Shown piece by piece: positions 27,660-37,184 of a stretch of 64,000 nucleotides of DNA. Made by a program: the position numbers and the translations under genes. The stretch lies in the NCBI GenBank assembly GCA_023443225.1, contig JAEZVF010000091.1, forward strand, positions 1 through 64,000, in the 5' to 3' direction. This DNA comes from Bacillota bacterium. Lineage in GTDB: Bacteria > Bacillota > Clostridia > Lachnospirales > Lachnospiraceae. A model generated the notes under the pieces. The model made no database searches, was not told the DNA's origin, and worked only from the letters and a program-made list of their open reading frames with translations. The number at the start of each line of letters is the position of its first letter. Position 1 is the first letter of the stretch.

Positions 27660-28797
27660 GTTTTGACACCTCCATCATTTGAATGAAATCATCGAAGAGA
27701 AACTCGGTATCTTGTGGTCCTGAACAAGCTTCTGGATGAAATTGAACTGTGAAAATATTTTTACCCAGGTAATGTATTCCTTCCACAGTACCATCATTTG
27801 CATTAATAAAGCTTGTTTCTGCAATGCGGTCACTTATGGTACCATCTTCAACAACATAGCCATGATTCTGTGTAGAAATATAGACCCTGCCAGTTTTCAA
27901 ATCTTTTACCGGATGATTGGCTCCTCTATGCCCATATTTTAATTTTCTAGTGTCTGCTCCATTTGCCAAGGCCATAAGTTGATGCCCAAGGCATATGGCG
28001 AAAATTGGTATATTCGTATTGTATAACTTTTGTACCTCTTTTATAATTTCAGTGCATTCCTTTGGATCTCCAGGTCCATTGGATAATAAAATACCGTCCG
28101 GTCCATCTGCTATGATTTCTTCCGCTTTCGTCATTGCAGGATATACGGTAACGTTACATCCTCTTTTTAGTAGACAGTTAGTAATACTATCTTTAGATCC
28201 AAAATCCAATAATGCAACCTTACAATCTAATTTTCTATATGGATTCACCTTAAGCCCGCTTCTGGCTTTTTCCGCATCCGCTGCTATGTACTCATTTGCA
28301 TAGTAGGTCTTTTTTTCTTGGCTGGTAACCTTCTCAACTACTTTTGTGGCTTTGTATTCTTTCAGTTTCTTTATAACATCGACAAGATTATAATTCTCAT
28401 TTGTTGTAATCATGCCGTTCATTGTACCCTTTTCTCTTAAAATCTTTGTCAAAGCTCTGGTGTCAATTCCTTCAATTCCTGGAATATCATTTTCTTTCAA
28501 AAATGCGTTTATGGTGTTTTCACTGCGGAAATTACTTGGATATCTTGCGATTTCTCGTACAATATATCCGTCTACCCATGGTTTTTTGGATTCCATATCT
28601 TCATAACAGACTCCATAATTACCGATTAATGGATACGTCATTGCAACAGCATATCCTGCATAAGAAGGATCAGTAAGTGCCTCCAAGTATCCTGTCATAG
28701 AGGTATTGAATACTATTTCACTAATCATTTCGCGGGTTGAACCTATACTTTTGCCTGGGAAAACATTACCGTCCTCCAGGATTAGAAAAGCTTTCAT
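27652..28797 (-). CDS. carbamoyl-phosphate synthase small chain
   Basis: The protein is about 381 residues. An N-terminal CPSase small-chain domain (with MTGYLEALTDPSYAG) is followed by a class I glutamine amidotransferase, containing FAICLGHQLMAL (nucleophile Cys) and VQFHPEACSGP (His). It releases ammonia from glutamine for CarB. The frame is open to a GTG at 28806, but ACAGGTGG lies 5 bp before the ATG at 28797, so that start is preferred. It forms an operon with carB. I saw no PyrR-type attenuator upstream. Confidence 0.97.
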   Translation of the reverse strand: MKAFLILEDGNVFPGKSIGSTREMISEIVFNTSMTGYLEALTDPSYAGYAVAMTYPLIGNYGVCYEDMESKKPWVDGYIVREIARYPSNFRSENTINAFLKENDIPGIEGIDTRALTKILREKGTMNGMITTNENYNLVDVIKKLKEYKATKVVEKVTSQEKKTYYANEYIAADAEKARSGLKVNPYRKLDCKVALLDFGSKDSITNCLLKRGCNVTVYPAMTKAEEIIADGPDGILLSNGPGDPKECTEIIKEVQKLYNTNIPIFAICLGHQLMALANGADTRKLKYGHRGANHPVKDLKTGRVYISTQNHGYVVEDGTISDRIAETSFINANDGTVEGIHYLGKNIFTVQFHPEACSGPQDTEFLFDDFIQMMEVSKHA

Positions 28798-28806
28798 AAT
28801 TTCCAC

Positions 28807-29160
28807 CTGTCCCTTTCAACTAATGTACAGTAACTTTCAGTAGCCTGTATATTTACCCGTAAAAAAAGAGTATAAACAAATGATATTTGATATACTACTT
28901 TCACGTATCTTGTCCACAGATTCCCAAATTGTAAAGATTCTATCATATCTCATTATAAAATACAAGTATTTTATAACTAAAATTTCCAAAAAAATATTAT
29001 TAATTATACAAAATTATTTATAATTATAATTATCAAATTCATGCAACTCAAATACGTATTATCTTACCTGAAGGCTAAACAATACATTTTTCGTGTTAAA
29101 TTAACACCCAATACTATAATCTGCATATTATACTAATGTTAATAAGTTTTTCCATGATTA
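28807..29160. other. A+T-rich intergenic region upstream of carA
   Basis: This spacer separates the divergent carA and hexapeptide-repeat genes and must hold both promoters. I see no convincing ORF, riboswitch, attenuator or strong consensus promoter in it. Confidence 0.5.
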
Positions 29161-29179
29161 TATATAGGGAGGAAATGAT

Positions 29180-29395
29180 ATGAACTTTAGATGTAATGAA
29201 TGTGGAAGACGTGATGACCACCATAGACGTGATAATTGGAACAGACGTGACGATTGGAATAGGCGCGATGATTGGAACAAGAGTGATAATTGGAACAGGC
29301 GCGGTGATTGGAACAGGCGTGATGATTGGAACAGGCGTGACGATTGTGATAGACATGGTGAACACCATAGGGGACATAGGAGAAACATTTACTAA
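29180..29395 (+). CDS. tandem hexapeptide-repeat (NRRDDW) protein
   Basis: This 71-residue protein consists of a short head with a CNECG motif, about seven imperfect copies of a six-residue unit Asn-Arg-Arg-Asp-Asp-Trp (residues ~17-58), and a His/Arg-rich tail. The 18-bp DNA unit is correspondingly repeated. It has a good GGGAGG site 7 bp before the ATG and a strong hairpin downstream, so it looks like a real monocistronic gene. Nearly equal numbers of acidic and basic residues plus a Trp every six positions suggest an assembling or surface-coating peptide, for example a spore-coat component. That is inference; I do not recognise a family. Open frames on both strands here are by-products of the repeat. 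Confidence 0.7.
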   Translation: MNFRCNECGRRDDHHRRDNWNRRDDWNRRDDWNKSDNWNRRGDWNRRDDWNRRDDCDRHGEHHRGHRRNIY

Positions 29396-29446
29396 AAACA
29401 CTTAAGTAATTGTTTTATTACAATTTATCCACTATGTCATAATATT

Positions 29447-29513
29447 TTGGCTCTGTGTGAAGTGTCGGAATAGATTCTTACGATTCCAACCTCAACACTT
29501 CACACAGAGCCAA
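29447..29513. terminator. 19-bp perfect stem, bidirectional terminator
   Basis: The arms 29447-29465 and 29495-29513 are perfectly complementary over 19 bp, with an inner GGAAT/ATTCC stem. It is flanked by ATTTT before and TTTTA after, and lies between two converging genes. Confidence 0.75.
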
Positions 29514-29632
29514 TTTTACCATTATAATGCGGTGATTTCATATTAATTACATTTCTATCAAAATAAAAGATCAGATTTCTTAACTACCATATACCATAAT
29601 CTGAGTGATAGTTATAGAAACCAGACATTATT

Positions 29633-30901
29633 TCATACTAATTCAGCAATTCGGGTAACTGCTACATATATTGCGGATATTTTATACCAAGTAGGAAAAT
29701 CAACAATGCCGGTAGCAGGCAAACGAAATAGCCTCTGAAATTCTCTCACTGCTTCCGCAGTCTGTTCTCCAAATCTTCCATCCACTGCAACTTTTGGTAT
29801 TACACTATATACATTAGAAATCGCATTCAATTGTTCTTGCATCTGCCTTACACTTTCACCAGAAGAACCAACGGATAAATTGGCTCCCGGCCAAGACGCT
29901 GGAACTCCGGCTACCTCATTGGCAGAATTAATAAACATGTTGGAACCATAAAAATGTCTAAGAATTTCTATCGGTTCATAACCTTGGTCACCAAGATCTT
30001 TTGAACCCCATTGGGTCATCCAGTTCGGGCAAGTAACATTAATGCCGTCACAATATTGTGTTAGTATTGGTTGTATTACATTTGGTCTTGATAAATAATT
30101 GTTGAATATATTGTCTACTGCAAGCCCAATATTAGTATAAATATTACGTCCAGCCATCCATTTATGATCAAATGCAGTTGATGAGGTGATGGTGAAATTA
30201 AATCCTTGATTCCGATACCATTCCGTAAATACGCGATTAAGGGTAAAAGACATGATTGCAAGGATATTAGCATATATCGTAGCTTCCGGCCAGGTAGCAT
30301 ATATTTCACTGGATGCTACGTTTTTAATATAATCCCTGTACCTTACATAATGATTCTTAGCAGTGGTATCTGTAGGAGGGCCATCATGAACGATTACAAA
30401 CTCTGGAACTACGACGCTTCGAAGAACGATTTCGCCAGTTTCAGCTGATAGTTTAATCTCCGGCTCCGCTATTTTGGGCGGATAGTTGTAAAAAAGGGTA
30501 TGTGGTGGTATTACGAATAATTCAGATACTGGTTCGGGTGGTGCCGGTAGCATCTGAACATCTTGTATTGCTGTTACATCAGGTAATATTTGAGCTCCAT
30601 CTATGGTAACCTTTTCAAATTCTGGAGCTGTGATTTGAATTGAATATTCTGCATAAGGTTGATCCGATAATGGCTCAAGACTATAATCTAAAGGAGGCGT
30701 AATAAGTTCTATTTCCGGACTTAATCCAGATTGATCTGTTGTTAATTCTTCTAGTATCCTACCGGGTTCATTGGGATCAGTAATTTGAATTGTTGCATTT
30801 GGAATTGGTCGTGATCCTGATTCAGTGACAACATTGACCTGCAACTTCCCAAAGGATTGTGTACCAGTCTGCGCCGGAAAAACTCTATAATTATTATTCA
30901 T
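29633..30901 (-). CDS. SpoIID-like protein with peptidoglycan-binding domain
   Basis: The protein is about 422 residues. The N-terminal third contains a carboxypeptidase-regulatory-like beta domain (LQVNVVTESGSRPIPNATI). The middle (about 180-330) resembles the SpoIID/LytB region, with VRYRDYIKNVASSEIYATWP. The C-terminus (about 345-410) is a PG_binding_1 domain with VRQMQEQLN and DGRFGEQTAEAVREFQ. There is no signal peptide. It may act on cortex peptidoglycan during sporulation or germination, which is inferred from the domains. An AAGGA site 7 bp before the ATG at 30901 is preferred over the TTG at 30916. The polysaccharide deacetylase gene lies just upstream in the same direction. Confidence 0.75.
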   Translation of the reverse strand: MNNNYRVFPAQTGTQSFGKLQVNVVTESGSRPIPNATIQITDPNEPGRILEELTTDQSGLSPEIELITPPLDYSLEPLSDQPYAEYSIQITAPEFEKVTIDGAQILPDVTAIQDVQMLPAPPEPVSELFVIPPHTLFYNYPPKIAEPEIKLSAETGEIVLRSVVVPEFVIVHDGPPTDTTAKNHYVRYRDYIKNVASSEIYATWPEATIYANILAIMSFTLNRVFTEWYRNQGFNFTITSSTAFDHKWMAGRNIYTNIGLAVDNIFNNYLSRPNVIQPILTQYCDGINVTCPNWMTQWGSKDLGDQGYEPIEILRHFYGSNMFINSANEVAGVPASWPGANLSVGSSGESVRQMQEQLNAISNVYSVIPKVAVDGRFGEQTAEAVREFQRLFRLPATGIVDFPTWYKISAIYVAVTRIAELV

Positions 30902-30958
30902 ACCGTATCCTTGCAATATATTTATTTTAATATATGCACAGACACAAAATTCGTGATG

Positions 30959-31852
30959 CTATTTATTTTTGCGAAATTGATATGGTTCTCTCTTGTCTAG
31001 TGTACTAAATCCATATCCGTTATCTAGGATGAGTTCAATTATGTCAGGGAGTGTTTTTGCTGTAATTTTATTAACAGAGGCATCATGTAGAAGAATTATG
31101 GGATCATTAAACCTTACCAAATCCTTCATAATGTTTTTTTCTATCTTTTGCTTCGTCGGTTTTCCAATAGAGTCTTCAGCACTTACATTCCAATCGTAAT
31201 AGGTAAAACCTCTACGTTCCATTTCTGTTATAATTTCCTTCATAATTGGTTTATTATAGCTATTGCAGCTTCCCCAGGGAAATCGGAATATATTAACCTT
31301 TCTTCCGGTAACCTCATAAATCAATTTATAATCCTGATAAAAGTCATCCAAAAAAGATTCTACCGATGCATATATCTTTTTCCTATTATGAGAGTAGGTA
31401 TGTATGCCAATGGTATGCCCTTGATCCACCATAGTTTTAAGAAAGTCTGCACCATCTTCCGTCATCGTACAGCCGAGTATAAAAAAGGTTGCTTTCACAT
31501 CGTATTCATCTAAGATATTTAGAATATCACCAGTGATTGAGCTGGGTCCATCATCAAACGTCAAGTATGCAGTCTTTTTCTCTTCTACTCTAATCACAGG
31601 TTTGATTGCTTCCACATACATATCCGGATATAAATCTAAATATCTTGTTTTTTTCTCTGAAACCAGTTTTTCTTTCACTTGCGCTTTTTTTGCTATTTGA
31701 GGATCTTCTAAGTTAGGATTTCTAACGGTTATTGCATAATCATTGTCTTCAAAAGATAAATTATTATCTATATTTGTATGTAGGAAACATAATCTCGTAA
31801 GTAGTATAAGTAAAATCCCTAACAACTCAAGAATTAATAATTTTTCTTTCAT
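30959..31852 (-). CDS. membrane-anchored polysaccharide deacetylase (NodB family)
   Basis: The protein is about 297 residues. It has an N-terminal membrane anchor (LLILELLGILLILLTRLCFL) followed by a linker and a NodB deacetylase domain (about 95-290). Catalytic motifs are LTFDDGPSS (motif 1), HTYSHNRK (motif 2) and FRFPWGSC (motif 3). Such enzymes deacetylate peptidoglycan or N-acetylated glycans; the PdaA branch acts on spore cortex, which would suit the neighbouring SpoIID-like gene. An in-frame ATG exists at 31867, but GTGGTG before the ATG at 31852 makes the latter more likely. Confidence 0.88.
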   Translation of the reverse strand: MKEKLLILELLGILLILLTRLCFLHTNIDNNLSFEDNDYAITVRNPNLEDPQIAKKAQVKEKLVSEKKTRYLDLYPDMYVEAIKPVIRVEEKKTAYLTFDDGPSSITGDILNILDEYDVKATFFILGCTMTEDGADFLKTMVDQGHTIGIHTYSHNRKKIYASVESFLDDFYQDYKLIYEVTGRKVNIFRFPWGSCNSYNKPIMKEIITEMERRGFTYYDWNVSAEDSIGKPTKQKIEKNIMKDLVRFNDPIILLHDASVNKITAKTLPDIIELILDNGYGFSTLDKREPYQFRKNK

Positions 31853-31943
31853 TTCACACCACTGCATATCACATATTCGTCTTTACTAAGATATGCAGTA
31901 ATCATGAAAGCAATTCATAGACAATAGCAGAGGAAGAAGCTGT

Positions 31944-33014
31944 CTAGTTTACTTCCACCGTCCAATTAAATTTATCTTCGATTTTACCTAATTGTAATCC
32001 GGTTATTGTATCATAAAGTCTTTGACTATACTCGCCAATGCCACCGTCTTGAACCTGCATAATATGATCTTCCCACCTAAGTTGTCCAACAGGTGATATT
32101 ACTGCTGCAGTTCCACTGCCAAATACTTCTTCTAATGTTCCATTCTTATGCGCTTCAAATATTTCATCAATGGATATTTTTCTTTCTTCCGCTGGAATAT
32201 TCCATGATTTACATACTTGAATAACAGAGTCTCTGGTTACTCCAGGCAGGATACTTCCGTTCAGCTGTGGTGTAACAATAGTTCCATTAATTTTAAAGAA
32301 TATATTCATTGCCCCTACTTCTTCGATGTATTTTCTTTCAACACCGTCCAGCCATAAAACTTGTGAATAACCTTCTTCATGAGCCTTCACCTGTGATTTC
32401 ATGGACGCAACATAGTTTGCTCCTGTCTTAGCTTCACCAATTCCACCCTTCACTGCTCTTACATATTCATCTTCAATCCATATTTTAACCGGATTTAACC
32501 CTTCCGGATAATAAGCTCCGACTGGGGATAGAATAATCATAAACAAATAGGTATCTGAAGGCCTTACCCCTAAGTAAGGATCCGTAGCAATGATAAATGG
32601 TCTTATATAAAGTGAAGTTCCTGGTTTTGTCGGTATCCAGTCTTCGTCAACCTTAACAATTGTTTTGATTGCCTGAAGAAAATCTTCTTCTGGAATTTCT
32701 GGAATACAAATTCTGCGGTTAGTTCTGTTAGCTCTTTCGATGTTCTTATCAGGGCGGAACAGCAGCGTCTTTCCATCTTCCGTCTTATAGGCTTTCAAAC
32801 CTTCAAACATTTCTTGTCCATAATGAAACACCATAGCAGACGGATCCAAGTTTAAAGACTGATACGGAACTACTCTGGCATCATGCCATCCCTTTCCAGT
32901 TTCATAATTCATAATGAACATATGATCCGTAAAAATAGTACCAAATCTTAAGGGATCTTCTGCTTTTGGTAATCCTTTTGGTGTTGTTGTTTTTTCAATT
33001 TTGATATTTAGCAT
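31944..33014 (-). CDS. branched-chain amino acid aminotransferase
   Basis: The 356-residue protein is a class IV PLP-dependent aminotransferase of the long IlvE type. Signatures are the YGQEMFEGLKAYK segment, the PLP-lysine region GGIGEAKTGANYVASM, and EVGAMNIFF. The region SGTAAVISPVG near the C-terminus is also typical. It catalyses the last step of Leu, Ile and Val synthesis and the first of their breakdown. The AAGGAAGGA stretch precedes the ATG. It lies 82 bp downstream of folA in the same direction and may be read from the same transcript. Confidence 0.95.
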   Translation of the reverse strand: MLNIKIEKTTTPKGLPKAEDPLRFGTIFTDHMFIMNYETGKGWHDARVVPYQSLNLDPSAMVFHYGQEMFEGLKAYKTEDGKTLLFRPDKNIERANRTNRRICIPEIPEEDFLQAIKTIVKVDEDWIPTKPGTSLYIRPFIIATDPYLGVRPSDTYLFMIILSPVGAYYPEGLNPVKIWIEDEYVRAVKGGIGEAKTGANYVASMKSQVKAHEEGYSQVLWLDGVERKYIEEVGAMNIFFKINGTIVTPQLNGSILPGVTRDSVIQVCKSWNIPAEERKISIDEIFEAHKNGTLEEVFGSGTAAVISPVGQLRWEDHIMQVQDGGIGEYSQRLYDTITGLQLGKIEDKFNWTVEVN

Positions 33015-33096
33015 TTGCCTTATCCTTCCTTACTGTGGAATTCATTTATTTCACAAATTATATTTAGTTATAATGATAGTCCTTATTTCAATTTTT

Positions 33097-33597
33097 TCAA
33101 GTATTTTTTTTAATTTTTTCATATTGATAAAAATTATATTCTATATCATAATAGGTTCGTTCATCGGACGTTTTTGTAACCATCCAATCCTCTTTCTTAT
33201 CCAAATCCGGAAAATAGGTATCTGCCTGGTAAGCATAATTAATCTTTGTAACATGTGCAACATCACAATAATCGAGCATCTGTTCATATATACTTGCTCC
33301 TCCGATGACATAAACATCTTCGGTTTTGTATTCTTTCACTTTATCTAATGCTTCTTCTATGCTGTTAACCACGATTGCCCCCTCTACCTGATAATTTTTC
33401 TCTAAAGCGATTACAATGTTGGTTCTATTCTTTAATGGTCTTCCTCCAGGGAAGCTTTCCAAAGTATTTTTGCCCATGACAACTACCTTGTTCATCGTTT
33501 CATCACGAAAAAAGCGCATATCCTCAGGTATACTAATTAAAAGCTTATTCTTATATCCAATGGCCCAATTTTTATCTACAGCTACAATTAAATTCAT
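33097..33597 (-). CDS. dihydrofolate reductase
   Basis: The 166-residue protein matches DHFR length and motifs: MNLIVAVDKNWAIG at the N-terminus, VVMGKNTLESFPGGRPLKNR in the NADPH-binding part, and VYVIGGASIYEQML. It regenerates tetrahydrofolate from the dihydrofolate produced by thymidylate synthase, which is encoded 72 bp upstream. AAAGGTG precedes the ATG. The two genes clearly form a functional pair. Confidence 0.96.
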   Translation of the reverse strand: MNLIVAVDKNWAIGYKNKLLISIPEDMRFFRDETMNKVVVMGKNTLESFPGGRPLKNRTNIVIALEKNYQVEGAIVVNSIEEALDKVKEYKTEDVYVIGGASIYEQMLDYCDVAHVTKINYAYQADTYFPDLDKKEDWMVTKTSDERTYYDIEYNFYQYEKIKKNT

Positions 33598-33669
33598 TTT
33601 TCACCTTTACCCTTCAACTCATCACAAAGACTATCGCTAAACACGATTCATTACCTAAAAAATACTTTA

Positions 33670-34518
33670 TTATACAGCTACCGGAATATGTTCTACCTTA
33701 GGACCGGTTATATAATTATCTAACCTAAAATCATCTACTGTAAACTCATAAAAATCTTTTTTCTCTGGATTCATCCAGAATACTGGTGCGTCATATACTG
33801 GTCTTGTAATCAACTCCTGAATAATTGGGATATGTCTATCATAAATATGAGCATCTGCAATTACGTGTACCAACTCACCCACTTCCATATTACATACCTG
33901 TGCAAGCATATGAACCAATACAGCATATTGACAAACATTCCAATTATTAGCTGCAAGGATGTCCTGAGAACGTTGATTTAGTATGGCATTCAGTTTTAAT
34001 TTTTCACTTTCTTTGGATTTTGTAACATTAAACGTAACACTGTAAGCACAAGGATATAGATTCATTTCATGAAGATCTTGATGCACGTAGATGTTTGTCA
34101 TGATTCGACGGCTGTATGGATTGTTCTTCAAATCAAAAATTACTCGGTCAACTTGATCCATCTCGCCTTCTTTATATTTATGTTTAACCGCTAACTGATA
34201 TCCATAGGCTTTACCGATAGAGCCCTTTTCATCCGCCCAGCTGTCCCATATATGACTTATCAATTCATTTACATTGTTTGATTTTTTCTGCCATATCCAT
34301 AATAATTCATCAATACAGCTCTTTATAGCAGTCCTTCGTAACGTCATAGCTGGAAATTCTTTCGATAAATCATAGCGATTCACTACTCCAAACTTTTTTA
34401 TTGTATAGGCAAAGGAACCATCTTCCCATTTTGGACGTACCTTTTCCCCTTCGGTGCTTGTACCGTTTTCCAAAATATCTTTACACATATCAATAAATAT
34501 ATTATCTGCTAAACTCAT
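33670..34518 (-). CDS. thymidylate synthase
   Basis: The protein is about 282 residues and converts dUMP to dTMP with methylene-tetrahydrofolate. Motifs include the LYPCAYS catalytic Cys, QRSQDILAANNWN in the nucleotide-binding region, and HIYDRH near the C-terminus. The frame is open to a GTG at 34545, but GAGGAAG lies before the ATG at 34518, so that start is chosen. It is followed by folA in the same direction. Confidence 0.96.
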   Translation of the reverse strand: MSLADNIFIDMCKDILENGTSTEGEKVRPKWEDGSFAYTIKKFGVVNRYDLSKEFPAMTLRRTAIKSCIDELLWIWQKKSNNVNELISHIWDSWADEKGSIGKAYGYQLAVKHKYKEGEMDQVDRVIFDLKNNPYSRRIMTNIYVHQDLHEMNLYPCAYSVTFNVTKSKESEKLKLNAILNQRSQDILAANNWNVCQYAVLVHMLAQVCNMEVGELVHVIADAHIYDRHIPIIQELITRPVYDAPVFWMNPEKKDFYEFTVDDFRLDNYITGPKVEHIPVAV

Positions 34519-34616
34519 AATGAACTTCCTCGTCTTTCTAATCACAATACAATAATTATAGCATTATTATACTATCCGGTCAATTAAGGAAGTTCTGATA
34601 ACTTAAACAGAAAAAA

Positions 34617-34656
34617 GTTGCTACAAACACATGATAATCCATGTTTTTGTAGCAAC
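34617..34656 (-). terminator. terminator of nrdD
   Basis: GTTGCTACAAACACAT (34617-34632) pairs with ATGTTTTTGTAGCAAC (34641-34656) with one mismatch. It is followed by TTTTTTCTG on the minus strand. Confidence 0.9.
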
Positions 34657-34664
34657 CCTCTATG

Positions 34665-37058
34665 TTAATTTATACCTACCAATTGTTCTTCGGTAAAACG
34701 TTTAATATTTGAAACATTTGCAAATTTTTTAAATTGTCCATCTTTTACTACTACCAGTGTAGGTGCTTGCATTACACCGTATTCTCTAGAAATATCCGGA
34801 TTCTCTTCGGCATCTATTGTTTTATAAGTCATTCCTGACAGATATTCTTTTGCAGCTTTGCAATTTGGACACGTTTTTGTTGTGAAAAGATATAGTCCAT
34901 CCTCGTTGGAACCAATATATGAATCTTGGAATAACAAAGTATTCTCTTGATGATCGCAATCACAGCTACGGAGTGTCATCGGTCTGGAGTTGTCTTTATT
35001 ATAAAGCTTTCTATTCTTGTATTCCTGTGTCTTACCTTCATTCCAGTTCTGTACCGGACGGTAATACCCGGTAATACGACTGTATACTTCGGCTTTTTCA
35101 CCACATTCTGGACAGGTGAATTGTTCGCCAGGAAGATAACCATGATTTTTACAAATGGAATAGGTCGGTGACATTGTATAATATGGAAGTTTATAGTTAT
35201 CTGCAATCACCCGAACTAATTTTGCTGCTGCCTGCCAATCCGGAAGTTTTTCTCCTAAGAATGCATGGAATACCGTACCTGAAGTATATAATGTCTGAAG
35301 CTGATCCTGGATATCCAATGCTTCAAAGATATCTTCCGTATATCCAACCGGTAAATGTGAGCTATTTGTATAATAAGGGGTATCTCCTTCATTTCCTGCT
35401 GTTTTAATGGATGGCCAACGTTTTTTGTCTTGTTTCGCTAAACGATAGGTTGTAGACTCTGCCGGTGTCGCCTCTAAGTTATAGAGATCACCATATTCCT
35501 CTTGGTAATCGGATAAACGTTTTCTCATATGCTTTAATACTTTAACAGAAAATGCCTGTGTTGCAGGGTCTGTCATATCTTTACCAAGCCATTTTGCATT
35601 TAATCCAACTTCATTTAATCCTATCAAACCAATTGTTGAGAAATGGTTATCAAAGGTTCCTAAGTAACGCTTTGTATATGGATATAATCCTTCCTCTAAA
35701 AGTTTACAGATAACATTTCTCTTAACATGTAAGGAACGAGCACTGATATCCATCATACGATCCAAGCGATTGAAGAAATCCTGTTCGGATGCTGCCAAAT
35801 AAGCAATTCTTGGCATATTGATAGTAACAACGCCTACAGAACCAGTACTTTCACCGGAACCAAAGAATCCACCAGTTTTCTTACGTAGTTCTCTTAGATC
35901 CAAACGTAATCTACAACACATAGAACGAACATCACTAGGTTCCATGTCACTGTTAATGTAATTTGAAAAATAAGGCGTACCATATTTTGCGGTCATTTCA
36001 AATAACAATTTATTGTTTTCCGTGTCCGACCAATCAAAGTCTTTTGTTATGGAATATGTTGGAATCGGGTACTGGAATCCTCTTCCATTTGCATCACCCT
36101 CAATCATAATTTCAATGAAGGCCTTATTAACCATATCCATCTCTTGCTTACAGTCTTTATAGCAGAAATCAACTTCTTTTCCGCCGATGATACAAGGCAG
36201 TTCAGCCAAATCTTTTGGAACAGTCCAATCCAAGGTTATATTAGAAAATGGTGCCTGAGTTCCCCAACGACTAGGTGTATTCACACCATAGATAAAGGAC
36301 TGGATACATTGTTTTACTTCCCTATAGGTTAAATTATCAATCTTAACAAATGGAGCCAAATACGTATCAAAAGAAGAAAATGCTTGAGCACCGGCCCACT
36401 CATTCTGCATAATGCCAAGGAAATTAACCATCTGATTACATAAGGTTGATAAATGACTTGCTGGAGAAGAGGTGATTTTGCCTGGTATTCCACCTAACCC
36501 TTCTTTAATTAATTGTTTTAATGACCAGCCTGCACAATACCCTGTTAGCATAGATAAATCATGTAAATGAATATCTGCATTTCTATGAGCATTTGCAATC
36601 TCATCATCATAGATTTCTGACAACCAATAATTTGCAGTGATGGAACCGGAATTATGTAGAATCAAACCTCCTACAGAATAGGTAACGGTTGAATTCTCTT
36701 TTACTCGCCAGTCTTCTTCTTTCACATAACTATTTACAAGTTCTTTATAATCAAGAATAGTAGAATTCATATTACGAATCTTTTCTCTGTTCTTACGATA
36801 TAAGATATATGCCTTAGCAACATCTGTATATCCTGTTTGTTCTAATACATGCTCCACACTATCCTGAACATCTTCAACACTGACTGCTTCATCCTTGATC
36901 TTAGTTTGGAAGTCTGCAGTAACTCTTAATGATAATAAATTGATAATATCCTCAGTATAATTTTTCTCTGTTGCTTTAAATGCCTTCGCTATTGCATCGT
37001 TTATCTTCTTCAAATTAAACTCTGCAATCTCTCCATCTCTTTTTACTACACTAAACAT
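34665..37058 (-). CDS. anaerobic ribonucleoside-triphosphate reductase with fused thioredoxin-like tail
   Basis: The 797-residue protein has an N-terminal ATP-cone (about 1-90), the class III reductase core, and a zinc-binding CPECG motif. The glycyl radical segment around RITGYYRPVQNWNEGKTQEY follows (about 650-690). After this normal NrdD end come ~80 extra residues that look like a glutaredoxin/thioredoxin domain, with TKTCPNCKAA (CxxC) and MQAPTLVVV (the cis-Pro). The tail could supply electrons or repair the enzyme. The activase gene nrdG usually sits beside nrdD but is absent from the flanks here. A NrdR-box-like sequence lies upstream. Confidence 0.95.
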   Translation of the reverse strand: MFSVVKRDGEIAEFNLKKINDAIAKAFKATEKNYTEDIINLLSLRVTADFQTKIKDEAVSVEDVQDSVEHVLEQTGYTDVAKAYILYRKNREKIRNMNSTILDYKELVNSYVKEEDWRVKENSTVTYSVGGLILHNSGSITANYWLSEIYDDEIANAHRNADIHLHDLSMLTGYCAGWSLKQLIKEGLGGIPGKITSSPASHLSTLCNQMVNFLGIMQNEWAGAQAFSSFDTYLAPFVKIDNLTYREVKQCIQSFIYGVNTPSRWGTQAPFSNITLDWTVPKDLAELPCIIGGKEVDFCYKDCKQEMDMVNKAFIEIMIEGDANGRGFQYPIPTYSITKDFDWSDTENNKLLFEMTAKYGTPYFSNYINSDMEPSDVRSMCCRLRLDLRELRKKTGGFFGSGESTGSVGVVTINMPRIAYLAASEQDFFNRLDRMMDISARSLHVKRNVICKLLEEGLYPYTKRYLGTFDNHFSTIGLIGLNEVGLNAKWLGKDMTDPATQAFSVKVLKHMRKRLSDYQEEYGDLYNLEATPAESTTYRLAKQDKKRWPSIKTAGNEGDTPYYTNSSHLPVGYTEDIFEALDIQDQLQTLYTSGTVFHAFLGEKLPDWQAAAKLVRVIADNYKLPYYTMSPTYSICKNHGYLPGEQFTCPECGEKAEVYSRITGYYRPVQNWNEGKTQEYKNRKLYNKDNSRPMTLRSCDCDHQENTLLFQDSYIGSNEDGLYLFTTKTCPNCKAAKEYLSGMTYKTIDAEENPDISREYGVMQAPTLVVVKDGQFKKFANVSNIKRFTEEQLVGIN

Positions 37059-37184
37059 GTGTAAATCCCCTTTCTAAATTTGTTAACGTTCTTATCTTAT
37101 GTATAAACTTATGTTTATATAGTATCAGATAACATTGTCTACGTCAAGGAAAACTACTACATATACATTATTATTTTGAACAAA

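Noticed and set aside
28807..29160. Possible PyrR attenuator or pyrimidine leader upstream of carA
   Set aside because: No terminator/antiterminator pair or PyrR-type loop could be recognised.
29200..29350. Repeats resembling a CRISPR array
   Set aside because: The 18-bp units are directly adjacent without spacers and vary at codon third positions, which fits a coding repeat.
29114..29405. Overlapping ORFs on both strands across the hexapeptide-repeat gene
   Set aside because: They arise because the 18-bp repeat lacks stop codons in several frames. Only the plus-strand frame at 29180 has a proper ribosome binding site.
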